In this document: one piece after another, positions 23,232 to 32,585 of the stretch
How positions within the stretch are numbered: position 1 is the stretch's first letter
Layout: each line of letters opens with the position of its first letter
NCBI GenBank assembly: GCA_964534125.1
Contig: CAZHOJ010000005.1
Span: forward strand, 62,001-126,000
Direction of reading: 5' to 3'
Length of the DNA: 64,000 nt
Origin: 2-02-FULL-55-14 sp964534125
GTDB lineage: Bacteria; Bacteroidota; Ignavibacteria; UBA10030
Translations under genes and position numbers: made by a program
Notes under the pieces: generated by a model
What the model saw: only the letters and a program-made list of their open reading frames with translations
Told to the model about the DNA's origin: nothing
Databases searched by the model: none

Positions 23232-24119
23232 TCACTGACGGGCCCACCAGACACCCAGAACGGTCAATCCTGCACCTGCGAACTGGACCGCCAGGATCTG
23301 CTCATCGAAGGCTATCCAGGAAATGAGGAATGCCAGAACCGGGACGAGATTGTTGAATCCCGAGGTCCTTCGGGGCCCGAGCCACTTGACCCCGTACGAC
23401 CAGAAAAGGTTCGCAAGGGCGTTGGAGAAGACCCCAGAGACGACCGCAATAACGAACGCCACAGGGGCCACCGCTGCCCAATCCAGACTGGCTGCGGACG
23501 GTACGGCCAGCAGTGTCAGGCCTGCAGCACCGATGCCGAGAGACATAAGCGTCAGCTGATAGGTTGAGTACGTCGCCAGGAGCGGCCGCTGAAGCGTCGT
23601 ATTCAGGGCCCACAGCACAGCTGAGATGAGAGCCAGAACGTCCCCCACGAGCGCCTTTCCGCCGAACGAGACGTTCTTGCCACTCCCCAGAAGCAGCAGC
23701 ACGATACCTGCGACCGATACAACCATCCCGAACAGCGCTTTGGGGGGAATGCGCTCCCGGTTCACACGGGCGCTCAGTATGGCGGTCCAGAGGGGCGACG
23801 TCGAGAGGAAGACCGCAACATTGCCAGCACTTGTGAAGGCCAGGGCGATGATAAAGATGGCCTGATAGAGGACGCTCGCCAGAAAGCCCCACTGCAGGAC
23901 CCTCGCCGCATCAGGTCGGCCAACGGGGATCCATTCATACCTGTTCCGGAGGATGACCAGCAGGACGAGGAATGCGGAGACGTACCTGACCGCATTGAAA
24001 ACGAACGGGTCCAGCAGAGCCAGACCCGCTTTCGCAAATGATGCATTCCCGGCCCAGATCGTCACGACGATCAGGAGCAGGACCTGTGCGCGACGCTCCG
24101 TCGAATGGTCAGGTGTCAT
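23232..24119 (-). CDS. EamA/DMT-superfamily membrane transporter (second copy)
   Basis: A 295-residue integral membrane protein with ten hydrophobic segments and two EamA repeats (VVTIWAGNASFAKAGLALLD near the N-terminus, ISAVLWALNTTLQRPLL opening the second). It is only distantly similar to the EamA protein at 3493-4392, so not a recent duplicate. ATG 24119 is preferred to the upstream in-frame start at 24155 because the preceding residues are charged and not family-like. Substrate unknown. Confidence 0.87.
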   Translation of the reverse strand: MTPDHSTERRAQVLLLIVVTIWAGNASFAKAGLALLDPFVFNAVRYVSAFLVLLVILRNRYEWIPVGRPDAARVLQWGFLASVLYQAIFIIALAFTSAGNVAVFLSTSPLWTAILSARVNRERIPPKALFGMVVSVAGIVLLLLGSGKNVSFGGKALVGDVLALISAVLWALNTTLQRPLLATYSTYQLTLMSLGIGAAGLTLLAVPSAASLDWAAVAPVAFVIAVVSGVFSNALANLFWSYGVKWLGPRRTSGFNNLVPVLAFLISWIAFDEQILAVQFAGAGLTVLGVWWARQ

Positions 24120-24179
24120 GCGCCAACGGCCCGGTGTCGGATCCCCCGCAACCAACCGACGGTCCTCATGGGACGGGCA

Positions 24180-25703
24180 CTACGACGCAGGCGCGGCACT
24201 GAACTTCTGCAGCTCCTCTGCTGTGGCCTTCTCCACGTCGGCATGCAGGCTCTTGCCGTGCGAATCCATCGTCACAATGGCAGGAAACTCGGAGATCTGC
24301 AGATGCCACATGGCCTCCGGAATGCCGAACTCGAGGAAGTCCACGCCATCCACTTTGGTAATGCAGGCCGAATAGTACTGCGCAGCCCCTCCGATAGCGT
24401 TGAGGTACACCGCACCGACCTCCTTCAATCCTGCAAGCGTCCTGGCACCCATGCCCCCTTTCCCGATGACCGCGCGGACCTTGAACTTCCGCAGGATATC
24501 TGCCTGATAGGGTTCTTCCCTCGAGCTGGTCGTCGGGCCGGCTGCCTTGATCTCCCACACACCGTCCTTCTTCAATGCAACCGGGCCACAATGGTAAATG
24601 ACCTGCCCGTCCAGAGGTACGGGAGAATCATGCGTCAGGAGATGGTGATGCAGCGAATCCCGTCCTGTATGAACGAGGCCGCTCAGAAAAACAATGTCCC
24701 CCACTTTGAGGGAACGCACCTGCTCTTCAGAAATGGGTGTTGTCAGACGGACCTCCCTGCCAGTCGCCGGCAATCCTTCGCTCTTCGCCAGCTTCACGAC
24801 CTCGCCTTCATCCCGGTACAGCCACTTCTTGATGGCCCCGGTCTTCGCATCGAGCACCACTCCAAGACGCCGGAACGCCCAGCAGTCGTAGGCCACCGAG
24901 ACAAAGAAGCTCGCCGGGAGGCGGTTGTACGCACCGATCTTGCATCCGATGAGGGAAACGCGGCCGCCGAACCCCATCGTCCCGATGCCGAGCTTGTTCG
25001 CATCGGTCAGGATGCGCTCCTCGAGCGCGGCAAGCTGCGGGTCCGGATTCACATCATCGAGTGACCGGAACAGCTGCTGCTTGGCGAGGGAGTACCCAGA
25101 CGTGCGATCTCCGCCGACACCCACACCGATCGCACCGACCGAACACCCGTGACCCTGCGCCTGCCATACGGCATGCATGATGCACTTCCTGACGCCTTCG
25201 AGGGACCGGTCAGCACGTCCCAGATGCGGGAGCTCCATGGGCAATGAGTACTGGATGTTCTTGTTCTCACACCCTCCGCCTTTCAGCAGCAACCGCACCT
25301 CAATGTCATTCCCCTCGTGCTGCTCAAAATGCACGACGGGCGTCCCCGGGCCCAGATTGTTGCCGCTGTTCTTGCCAGTGATCGAATCGACGGAGTTGGG
25401 ACGGAGCTTGCCGTTTTTCGTTGCTTCCTCGAGGGTCTTGAGAACAGTCGATCTGATCACCATCTGATCGACGCCGACCGGTGTCCGGACCTCGAACGTT
25501 GGCATCCCCGTATCCTGGCAAATGGGCCCGCTATGATCGCATGCCATGTCGACATTCGTCGCTATCATGGATAGGGCGAGGCCCGACTGCGAGTCTTTGT
25601 CCTCTTCCTCTATCGCCCGGGCAAGGGCCCGGCGCACATCCGGCGGAAGGTTCGTGGAAGTTTGTACGACGAGTTCGTACAGGCTATCGTAGAGTTTTTC
25701 CAT
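24180..25703 (-). CDS. Class I fumarate hydratase (iron-sulfur type)
   Basis: A 507-residue enzyme with alpha and beta domains fused. It hydrates fumarate to malate in the TCA cycle using a [4Fe-4S] cluster. Candidate cluster cysteines lie in CDHSGPICQDTGMP, KGGGCENKN and GHGCSVGAIGVGVGG; the beta domain has AGPTTSSREEPYQ and VIGKGGMGARTL. Class I hydratases also include tartrate and mesaconate enzymes, but fumarate is the default. Start choice: AAAGGAG abuts the ATG at 25709 but lies six bases before the ATG at 25703, so the second ATG is taken. It follows the S9 peptidase gene by 23 bases. Confidence 0.9.
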   Translation of the reverse strand: MEKLYDSLYELVVQTSTNLPPDVRRALARAIEEEDKDSQSGLALSMIATNVDMACDHSGPICQDTGMPTFEVRTPVGVDQMVIRSTVLKTLEEATKNGKLRPNSVDSITGKNSGNNLGPGTPVVHFEQHEGNDIEVRLLLKGGGCENKNIQYSLPMELPHLGRADRSLEGVRKCIMHAVWQAQGHGCSVGAIGVGVGGDRTSGYSLAKQQLFRSLDDVNPDPQLAALEERILTDANKLGIGTMGFGGRVSLIGCKIGAYNRLPASFFVSVAYDCWAFRRLGVVLDAKTGAIKKWLYRDEGEVVKLAKSEGLPATGREVRLTTPISEEQVRSLKVGDIVFLSGLVHTGRDSLHHHLLTHDSPVPLDGQVIYHCGPVALKKDGVWEIKAAGPTTSSREEPYQADILRKFKVRAVIGKGGMGARTLAGLKEVGAVYLNAIGGAAQYYSACITKVDGVDFLEFGIPEAMWHLQISEFPAIVTMDSHGKSLHADVEKATAEELQKFSAAPAS

Positions 25704-25726
25704 TGTCATCTCCTTTGCTGCGTCTC

Positions 25727-27799
25727 TCACTGCTTCGTGTAATGGTCTATCCAGTCGAGCACCGTCGTCCACCACAGCCTGGCATTCGCAGGCTTCTGGA
25801 CCCAATGCCCCTCGTCAGGAAAGTACAACATCTTTGACGGAATACCCTGCCGCTGCAGCGCCGTGAACACCTGAAAACCCTCGCTGACATCGACCCGGTA
25901 GTCCCGTTGTCCGTGGATCACTAGCATGGGTGTCCGCATGTTCTTCGCCCGGCGCAACGGCGACCAGGCGTCGTAGAGTTCCGGATGTTCATACGGTGTA
26001 CCTCCGAATTCCCACTCGGGGAACCAGAGCTCTTCAGTGGAGCCATACATGCTCCAGGGATTGAACACGCCGTCGTGGTTGACGAGACAACGGAACCTCT
26101 GCTCCGTCGCCGTCGCAAGCCAGTTGATCATGTATCCCCCATACGAAGCTCCCGCCGCCGCCACACGGTCCGGATCGATGAAGTGATACCTGGCGATCAC
26201 ATGGTCCAGACCCTTCATCAGATCCTCGTAGACGGCGCCGCCCCAGTCACGGCTGATGGCGTCAGTGAACGCCTGGCCGTAGCCCGTACTCCCGCGGGGG
26301 TTGATGAGGACAACGACATGCCCCCTGGAAGCGAACATCTGGGCGTTCCATCGGTAGTGGAACTGGTCTGCCCACTGGCCCTGTGGTCCCCCATGAATAA
26401 GGAATGTCATCGGATATCGTTCCCGTTCCGTGAAACCAGGAGGACGTACGAGATATCCATGTACAGAATCGCCGTCCGCACCCAGGAACCAGAACGACTC
26501 CGGCGGTGACATCAGGAGCGATGCTACTCTGTCCTTGTTGTGGAACGTCACCTGCTGCAGGTCACCACCCGTCATAGACGCGGTGTAGATCTCCGCAGGC
26601 TTGTCCATCCGATGATGCAGAAAGACGAGACCTGATCCGTCCGGGAGAATACTGACCGAACTGTTCGAACCTGTCGTCAGAACCGGCGTCGAAGTGCCCG
26701 TCATCGCGTCGACCCTGAGGATCGACTGTGTTCCCTTGGATGCTGCGGTGATGAAGATGCTCTTTGCATCGGGGGACCATACCGTCTCGTTGACGCTCAG
26801 GTCCAGGTCGTGGGTGACTGCCTTCATCGTACCCCCGGACCTGTCATACAGCATGAGCACCTTTCTGTCCGCCTCGAAACCGGCGCGCTCCATCGAGACG
26901 AAGGAGATATACCGGCCATCCGGTGAGTATGTCGGCTGGGCGTCTCCCCCCTTCGATGATGAGATGCGGACCGCTTCTCCTCCGGTTGACGGGACGATGT
27001 AGATATCGTTGTTGGTACTGGCTGCAATGAGTGGGTCCACGTTCATCGTAAAGGCGACCTCCCTGCCGTCGGGGGAGATGTCATAGTCCCAGGCTCCGCC
27101 GAGGTCGATCGGAGGAACATCATGGTCACCCGGCGTAAGGTCGATAGCCGTCCGCTCCCCGATCCTTTGGGCGAACAGGTGGCTGCGCTTACCGTCCTTC
27201 CAGTAATTCCAGACACGGTATGGCAGGGATTCGAAGATCATACCCGATGACTTCCGCGAAGCAGCCTCCGCAGCCGAATGCTTGTTACAATCATCATCCG
27301 GGCAATCCGGGTCAACTTCTGATGCGAATAAGACCATCGACCCATCCGGCGAAACGCGCAATCCGCCTGCGCCGGTCGAGAGCCACGTCAGCCGGGACGG
27401 CTCCCCGCCCTGCACATCCAGCTTCCACACCTGAGGACCTTCCTCCCTGTTCGAGACGAACGCCAGGGTCCGGGCATCGAGCCATGAAGGCTGCGTGTTC
27501 GACGAGCCTTGCGTTGTCAATTGACGCGTCGCGCCGGTCGCTCGGTCGAGAAGATAGATGTGGCGCGTTATCGAGTTCTGCTCAGGCGAATGCGTCTCAA
27601 CGACATATGCGATCCATGCGCCATCCGGTGATACCCGGGGCGAACCTATCCGCTCGAAACCGAGCAGATCGTCCACTGTGATAGGCCGCCCGTTCTGAGC
27701 GGACGCCGATATGCCGATGCCCGCACACAAAGCAAGGATGGCGGCAACCTGCATGAAACTGATGTGGAGTCTTGTAGGTATTTCCGTGTGATTCTGCAT
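25727..27799 (-). CDS. Secreted S9-family prolyl oligopeptidase-type peptidase
   Basis: A 690-residue exported serine peptidase. Residues 1-35 form a signal peptide (MQVAAILALCAGIGISASAQ within it). Residues about 40-420 form a beta-propeller with repeated SPDG motifs. The C-terminal alpha/beta hydrolase carries Ser552 (GASYGGY), Asp633 (GQRDYR) and His665 (DEGHW), and the oxyanion region LIHGGPQGQW. The signal peptide implies periplasmic or outer-surface dipeptidyl or acylaminoacyl peptidase activity. A DPDCPDDDCNKH insertion in the propeller may form a disulphide or metal loop. ATG 27799 is chosen as the start of the signal peptide with AAGGAAC upstream. Confidence 0.92.
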   Translation of the reverse strand: MQNHTEIPTRLHISFMQVAAILALCAGIGISASAQNGRPITVDDLLGFERIGSPRVSPDGAWIAYVVETHSPEQNSITRHIYLLDRATGATRQLTTQGSSNTQPSWLDARTLAFVSNREEGPQVWKLDVQGGEPSRLTWLSTGAGGLRVSPDGSMVLFASEVDPDCPDDDCNKHSAAEAASRKSSGMIFESLPYRVWNYWKDGKRSHLFAQRIGERTAIDLTPGDHDVPPIDLGGAWDYDISPDGREVAFTMNVDPLIAASTNNDIYIVPSTGGEAVRISSSKGGDAQPTYSPDGRYISFVSMERAGFEADRKVLMLYDRSGGTMKAVTHDLDLSVNETVWSPDAKSIFITAASKGTQSILRVDAMTGTSTPVLTTGSNSSVSILPDGSGLVFLHHRMDKPAEIYTASMTGGDLQQVTFHNKDRVASLLMSPPESFWFLGADGDSVHGYLVRPPGFTERERYPMTFLIHGGPQGQWADQFHYRWNAQMFASRGHVVVLINPRGSTGYGQAFTDAISRDWGGAVYEDLMKGLDHVIARYHFIDPDRVAAAGASYGGYMINWLATATEQRFRCLVNHDGVFNPWSMYGSTEELWFPEWEFGGTPYEHPELYDAWSPLRRAKNMRTPMLVIHGQRDYRVDVSEGFQVFTALQRQGIPSKMLYFPDEGHWVQKPANARLWWTTVLDWIDHYTKQ

Positions 27800-27902
27800 A
27801 AAAGGAGTTCCTTCAAATGTCTCCGGGAAGGGCAGGGTTCCACGACACGCTTCATAGGAACAGCACCAGTCCGGTGCAACGTACGCCAAAAATGAGGCCG
27901 AC

Positions 27903-30878
27903 TCAATCGGTATCGGGCTTCAGGATGACCCCCTTGTTCTCCTTCCCGTTCATGAGAACACGGAGGGGCCTGTCGAAGCGGACATGGCGCACGTGCTCCG
28001 AACGCTGGTGGTCCGACTGCTGACATAGCCATGTCCAGTCAATATGATTTTCCTCTTTCTCCTGAACGGTGAAATAACCCACCTGAAAGGATGTGATATT
28101 ATGAAAGAAATGAGATCCCTCTGACGGCGTTACGTCCACATCGGGCATCGCTGCCTCAACGATCGTCCGAACACCTGCGATCTGCTCCCATCGGACAGGA
28201 ATTCCGAGCCAAGGATCGAGCGATCCCCAGCGGCCCATGCCGACCAGCATGTATGGCCGTGATTCTCCCACCAGCAGGCCGTTCATCCGTTCTACCTCTT
28301 TTGCCACCTCCCGCATCTTCGAGCGGTCGAACGCCTCCGGATCAACAAAGACGATATCGTGGATCTCGTCGATGATCCCATTGCCGAGCACACGGGTGCT
28401 GCGGGCAACGATCGCCTCCGCATGATCATCCCCCAGTTCCGGGTAATCGCTGTCGGAACTCACAACGAGGGGTCTCATCTGCAGGACGGCGAATTCACGG
28501 GGTTGCTCTTCGGGCATGGACATCGTGACTGCGAATTCGATCTCGACCGGTGTGCCCATCCCGCGGGTTCCGAGCCGGAGGAGCACATCGATGATGGATG
28601 CCAGGGGAAAGAGCTTCCCCCGCAATACCGGCCCAAACGTGACCAACCGGACTCCATCCCTCGCGAGGCCATCGGTGATCCGGTCGTTCTCATGTGAATA
28701 GGTCGACCCGACCCATTTCAGGACTCCGTCCGATTCTGCATCCTCGAGGACAAAGGGCCTGACAAACCGGTCGGGCTCATCCTGATGCGACACGCTCATG
28801 TCCAGCGCAAAGAAGGTGCTCTGCCGATGCCGAAGCATCTCGTTCAGAGAACCGTACGCAAATGCATGCTCCGGATATCTCGGACAGAACCTGAACACCA
28901 TCCCACCTTCGACGATCGTCTTCCCCAAACCCAGCGCAACCGAGGCGATGCCGTCGGATGCTCTCTGGGGCGAGATCGGATAGAAATTGTGGGACCGCGC
29001 GACCCCCGAGAAATCGGGATAATACCGGCTGCCGTGTTTCGCTCCGACGAGCCTCTGGATGACGACGCCCATCTTCTCTTCCTCGAGCCGATAGGACGTG
29101 TGACGCATGTAATCCTTGGATTTCTGGAAGAAGGTCGATGCATAGACCGTCTTAATGGCAGTCAGTAGTTCCGCGAGCCGGACTACAGGGTCCGGGTCCC
29201 TGTTCGGGATCATGAACGTATCGTAGATCCCCGCGAAGGGAAAGTACTGCGAATCCTCGAGCAGACTCGAAGAGCGAACAGCGAGCGGATCACGCACGAG
29301 GTCCAGGAAATCCTCGAGGTCCCGAAGGGCACCCTCGGGAAAGAACGGCGCTTCGAGGAACCGGCGGAGGATCTCATCATCATCGGTCGATCGGAGCGCA
29401 AAGGTGCGGAGCCCGTTCTCGTCGACGAATTGATCATACACATCCGTCCCGATCGCAACGCCCGGCGGGACGAACACCTTCAGGCCCTCATACCGTTTCC
29501 TGATGTTGTGATCGCTCAGGAGCATCAGGATGAAACCCAATCCTCTGGCCTTCCCGCCCAGGGATCCTCCGCCGATACGGGCGAAGCTGCTGGACGGCAT
29601 GTAGGTCTCACGGGAGAAGTAGGTGACAGATCCGCGCTGCCGCTCGTGACGATACGTCCGCATCGCCGCGATGAGGTCCTGCCGCAGGTCCTCGACCGAG
29701 GCATAGTCCGAGACCTGCCGTGGCCGGAGGCTGTGGGCAAGGTCGAACTCGGTGCGTGCCTTCAGCCAGTTGGAAAAGTGGTTCCTCTCTGCATGGAATG
29801 TCAGGCTTTCTTCCGGGCAGGTGCGGAGCACGCGTTCGAGCGTCCGCAGGTCGTTGGCCCTGCCGACTTCGGTCCCATCCGGCATCCGGAACACGAACTC
29901 GCCGAACGAGAAATACTCCACCATATACTGGCGGAGGTCGCGCAGGAGGGTCGGGGAACCCTTCAGGAGGAAGCCCACGCCCAGCTCACCCGCCTTTCGC
30001 CGATGTTCTTCACTCGTCGATTGCAGGAGGATCGAGATATCGGTGTGTCGTTCACGGACCGCCTCGGCGAACCGGATGCCTGCGAGGGGATCCTCTATGC
30101 CGTTGCGCGGAAAGTCGATGTCCGAGATGATGCCCAGCACTTCCTCTTCATACGTCGCGTAGGCATTCCACGCCTCCTCGTAGTTCCTGCAGAGAAGGAT
30201 CTTCGGCCGGGCGCGCAAACGGAGGAATTTATGCGGAAGATTGATGCCCTCCTGGATGAGCCGGTACGACTGGTTGAGGATCTCCTGATAAATTAGGGGA
30301 AGGAAGGTGGAATAGTAGCTGACGCTGTCCTCAACGAGAATGATGCTCTGCACTCCGACGGACTCCGTATCGTGTGCGACATTCAGCTTGTCCTCCACCT
30401 GCGAAATGATGCTGAGGATGAGCCGGATGTCCCCCTGCCACACATAGACACCGTCGAAAATGGAGAGGTCATGACGGGCGATGAAATCCTGCAGCTCCCG
30501 GTTATCGAACGCGAGCAGGACGACAGGCGTCTGGACATGACGTTCCCGGACCTTCTCGAGGAACTCAATGACCGACATATCCTCGACATGAAGCGTTGTG
30601 ATGACGAGGTCATAGCTCTGCGACGTCGTCATGCGGGCGAGCGCCTCTGCACCGCTTGACGTTCGGGTCAGCTCAGGGATGCGGGTGAGGGTGCTGCCGA
30701 TGTTCTGCGCCTGGAGGAGCTCGTACAGCCGACCATCCTCTTCGAAAAGATAGAGGTCGTACAGGCTCGACACCAGAAGCACATCCCGGACGCGGCGGTG
30801 CATCAGGTTCTGAAAGTTCCTGAACCTCGCGCCGAACCGTTCATCCAGCCATGTCGTGTCGTCGAGTTCTATCGGCAT
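27903..30878 (-). CDS. Two-receiver protein fused to a PEP synthase-type ATP-grasp domain
   Basis: A 991-residue cytoplasmic protein. Residues about 30-165 form a degenerate receiver domain (the phosphoacceptor position in YDLVITTLH is Thr, not Asp). Residues about 176-320 form a second receiver with ILVEDS, IISDIDFPRNG (Asp253/Asp255) and LLKGSP (Lys306), so it may be phosphorylatable. A linker contains HFSNWLKARTEFDLA. Residues about 430-830 resemble the PPDK/PEP synthase ATP-binding domain: GGGSLGGKARGLGF, PLAVRSSSLLEDSQ, EIEFAV...LQMRP. The swivelling phosphohistidine domain and the PEP-binding barrel are both missing, so it cannot be a complete PEP synthase. The C-terminal 150 residues (VGMGRWGSLDPWLGIPV, EGSHFFHNITSF) are unassigned. 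Function unknown. Confidence 0.82.
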   Translation of the reverse strand: MPIELDDTTWLDERFGARFRNFQNLMHRRVRDVLLVSSLYDLYLFEEDGRLYELLQAQNIGSTLTRIPELTRTSSGAEALARMTTSQSYDLVITTLHVEDMSVIEFLEKVRERHVQTPVVLLAFDNRELQDFIARHDLSIFDGVYVWQGDIRLILSIISQVEDKLNVAHDTESVGVQSIILVEDSVSYYSTFLPLIYQEILNQSYRLIQEGINLPHKFLRLRARPKILLCRNYEEAWNAYATYEEEVLGIISDIDFPRNGIEDPLAGIRFAEAVRERHTDISILLQSTSEEHRRKAGELGVGFLLKGSPTLLRDLRQYMVEYFSFGEFVFRMPDGTEVGRANDLRTLERVLRTCPEESLTFHAERNHFSNWLKARTEFDLAHSLRPRQVSDYASVEDLRQDLIAAMRTYRHERQRGSVTYFSRETYMPSSSFARIGGGSLGGKARGLGFILMLLSDHNIRKRYEGLKVFVPPGVAIGTDVYDQFVDENGLRTFALRSTDDDEILRRFLEAPFFPEGALRDLEDFLDLVRDPLAVRSSSLLEDSQYFPFAGIYDTFMIPNRDPDPVVRLAELLTAIKTVYASTFFQKSKDYMRHTSYRLEEEKMGVVIQRLVGAKHGSRYYPDFSGVARSHNFYPISPQRASDGIASVALGLGKTIVEGGMVFRFCPRYPEHAFAYGSLNEMLRHRQSTFFALDMSVSHQDEPDRFVRPFVLEDAESDGVLKWVGSTYSHENDRITDGLARDGVRLVTFGPVLRGKLFPLASIIDVLLRLGTRGMGTPVEIEFAVTMSMPEEQPREFAVLQMRPLVVSSDSDYPELGDDHAEAIVARSTRVLGNGIIDEIHDIVFVDPEAFDRSKMREVAKEVERMNGLLVGESRPYMLVGMGRWGSLDPWLGIPVRWEQIAGVRTIVEAAMPDVDVTPSEGSHFFHNITSFQVGYFTVQEKEENHIDWTWLCQQSDHQRSEHVRHVRFDRPLRVLMNGKENKGVILKPDTD

Positions 30879-30904
30879 TTGCGCATCCTGACCCTTGTCC
30901 CCCT

Positions 30905-30944
30905 AAAATAAAGAATCGGAGGGCAGGATTGCCACTCCGATTCT
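30905..30944 (-). terminator. Intrinsic terminator of gdhA
   Basis: A 10-bp stem (30912-30921 with 30935-30944), 13-base loop, and TTATTTT after it on the minus strand. It lies 26 bases after the gdhA stop and ahead of the receiver/ATP-grasp gene, so the latter needs its own promoter or read-through. Confidence 0.85.
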
Positions 30945-30970
30945 CTTTCAGGCCTCTGCGACCCCGGTGA

Positions 30971-32335
30971 TCAGACGATCCCCTGGTCCATCATCGCATT
31001 GGCGACCTTCAGGAAGCCGGCGATGTTCGCACCATTTACATAGTTGCCCGGTGTGCCGAACTTGTCCGCCGTCTGCACGCAGGCCTTGTGGATGTCCTTC
31101 ATGATCATGTGGAGGCGATTGTCGACCTCCTCGCGTGTCCATGAATACCGCATACTGTTCTGGGACATCTCAAGACCGGATGTCGCGACCCCGCCGGCGT
31201 TGGCTGCCTTGCCAGGGCCGTACAGGATCTTCGCATCGAGGAACACCTTCACGCCATCCTCGGTCGTCGGCATGTTTGCCCCTTCGGCCACGCACTTCAC
31301 GCCATTCTTGACGAGGTTCTGAGCGTCCTTCTTGTTGATCTCGTTCTGCGTGGCGCTCGGGAAGGCGCAGTCCGCCTTGTGGTCCCACAGCGGATTGAAG
31401 TCCTTTGAAGAATCGACGGCAGTATACGTGGCTGATTTGTACTTGTCTGTGTAATCCTTGATCCGGCCTCGGCGAACGTTCTTCAGCTCCATGACATAAG
31501 CCAGCTTCTCGCTGGTGACGCCTTCCGGATCGTAGACATACCCCGCAGAGTCGGAAAGCGTGACAGCCTTGCCGCCGAGCTGATTGATCTTCTCGATCGT
31601 GTACTGTGCAACGTTCCCGCTTCCTGACACGAGGCAGGTCTTCCCTTCGAGCGTCTGGTTCTTCGTTGTGAGCATCTCGGCTGCGAAGTAGACAGCGCCG
31701 TAGCCGGTCGCTTCGGGACGAATGAGTGACCCGCCCCAGTTGAGGCCCTTGCCGGTCAGGACGCCGGTGAACTCGTTGCGCAGCTTTTTGTACTGGCCGA
31801 ACATGTATCCGATCTCACGGCCGCCGACGCCGATATCGCCCGCAGGGACGTCGGTATTGGCACCAATGTGACGGAAGAGTTCGCTCATGAAGGTCTGACA
31901 GAAACGCATGACCTCGCGGTCGCTCTTTCCCTTCGGGTCGAAGTCGGAGCCGCCCTTGCCGCCGCCCATCGGGAGCGTCGTCAGACTGTTCTTGAACACC
32001 TGCTCGAACGCAAGGAACTTCAGGATGCCGAGCGTCACGGACGGATGGAAACGAAGTCCACCCTTGTACGGTCCGATCGCGCTGTTCATCTCGACTCTGA
32101 AACCTCTGTTGACGTGGACGTTCCCCTGATCGTCTTCCCACGGCACACGGAACATGAGAACTCGTTCCGGTTCGATGATACGCTCGAGGATCCTGGAGGT
32201 GCGATACTCGGGATACCGGTCGTAGACAAGCGCGAGTGATTCGGCCACTTCGTGCACGGCTTGATGGAACTCGACTTCGGCCGGGTTCTTCTCTTTTACC
32301 CAGGCCATCAGTTCATTGACAAACGATGAGGACAT
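30971..32335 (-). CDS. gdhA: Glutamate dehydrogenase, hexameric NADP type
   Basis: A 454-residue enzyme that makes glutamate from 2-oxoglutarate and ammonia. Substrate-binding lysines are in GPYKGGLRFHP and LPMGGGKGGSDFDP; PAGDIGVGGREIGYM and the Rossmann motif VSGSGNVAQY follow. The C-terminus (GPGKAANAGGVATSGLEM) is standard for the small hexameric family, which is mostly NADP-specific. ATG 32335 is set by AAGGAG six bases upstream; the in-frame start at 32404 is not family-like. Single-gene unit with its own promoter and terminator. Confidence 0.96.
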   Translation of the reverse strand: MSSSFVNELMAWVKEKNPAEVEFHQAVHEVAESLALVYDRYPEYRTSRILERIIEPERVLMFRVPWEDDQGNVHVNRGFRVEMNSAIGPYKGGLRFHPSVTLGILKFLAFEQVFKNSLTTLPMGGGKGGSDFDPKGKSDREVMRFCQTFMSELFRHIGANTDVPAGDIGVGGREIGYMFGQYKKLRNEFTGVLTGKGLNWGGSLIRPEATGYGAVYFAAEMLTTKNQTLEGKTCLVSGSGNVAQYTIEKINQLGGKAVTLSDSAGYVYDPEGVTSEKLAYVMELKNVRRGRIKDYTDKYKSATYTAVDSSKDFNPLWDHKADCAFPSATQNEINKKDAQNLVKNGVKCVAEGANMPTTEDGVKVFLDAKILYGPGKAANAGGVATSGLEMSQNSMRYSWTREEVDNRLHMIMKDIHKACVQTADKFGTPGNYVNGANIAGFLKVANAMMDQGIV

Positions 32336-32440
32336 TGCATTCTCCTTACTGGAATTTTCTATGCAGGGACCGGAGTTTCCCCCTGCGGATATCTGACGTC
32401 GCAAAAATCAACAAAAACCGTTCCAGATGCCCCTCAGACA

Positions 32441-32470
32441 ATCATACAGAATCCACAGACGCCCTGCCAA
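32441..32470 (-). promoter_or_regulatory. Predicted promoter of gdhA
   Basis: Minus strand TTGGCA (32465-32470), 18-base spacer, TATGAT (32441-32446), giving a leader of about 100 bases. By-eye prediction. Confidence 0.5.
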
Positions 32471-32522
32471 CAGATTCCGAAGCATAGGAATTCCTGATGC
32501 AATCTTGCGCCCGCCTCCCAGG

Positions 32523-32557
32523 AAAAAGAAAAGGCTCCTCGATCCGGGGAGCCTTTT
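32523..32557 (-). terminator. Intrinsic terminator of the cobalamin operon
   Basis: A perfect 10-bp stem (32529-32538 with 32548-32557), 9-base loop, then C and five T on the minus strand. It lies 29 bases after the stop of the DUF6580-like gene and marks the end of the riboswitch-controlled transcript. Confidence 0.93.
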
Positions 32558-32585
32558 CTGATGCCTGTCTTCTCACGAACGAAGG

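Noticed and set aside
27903..30878. Calling the 991-residue protein phosphoenolpyruvate synthase
   Set aside because: The phosphohistidine domain and PEP-binding barrel are absent, so the full reaction is not supported.
32336..32404. Longer N-terminus for glutamate dehydrogenase
   Set aside because: AAGGAG sits correctly for ATG 32335 and the extra residues do not resemble the family.
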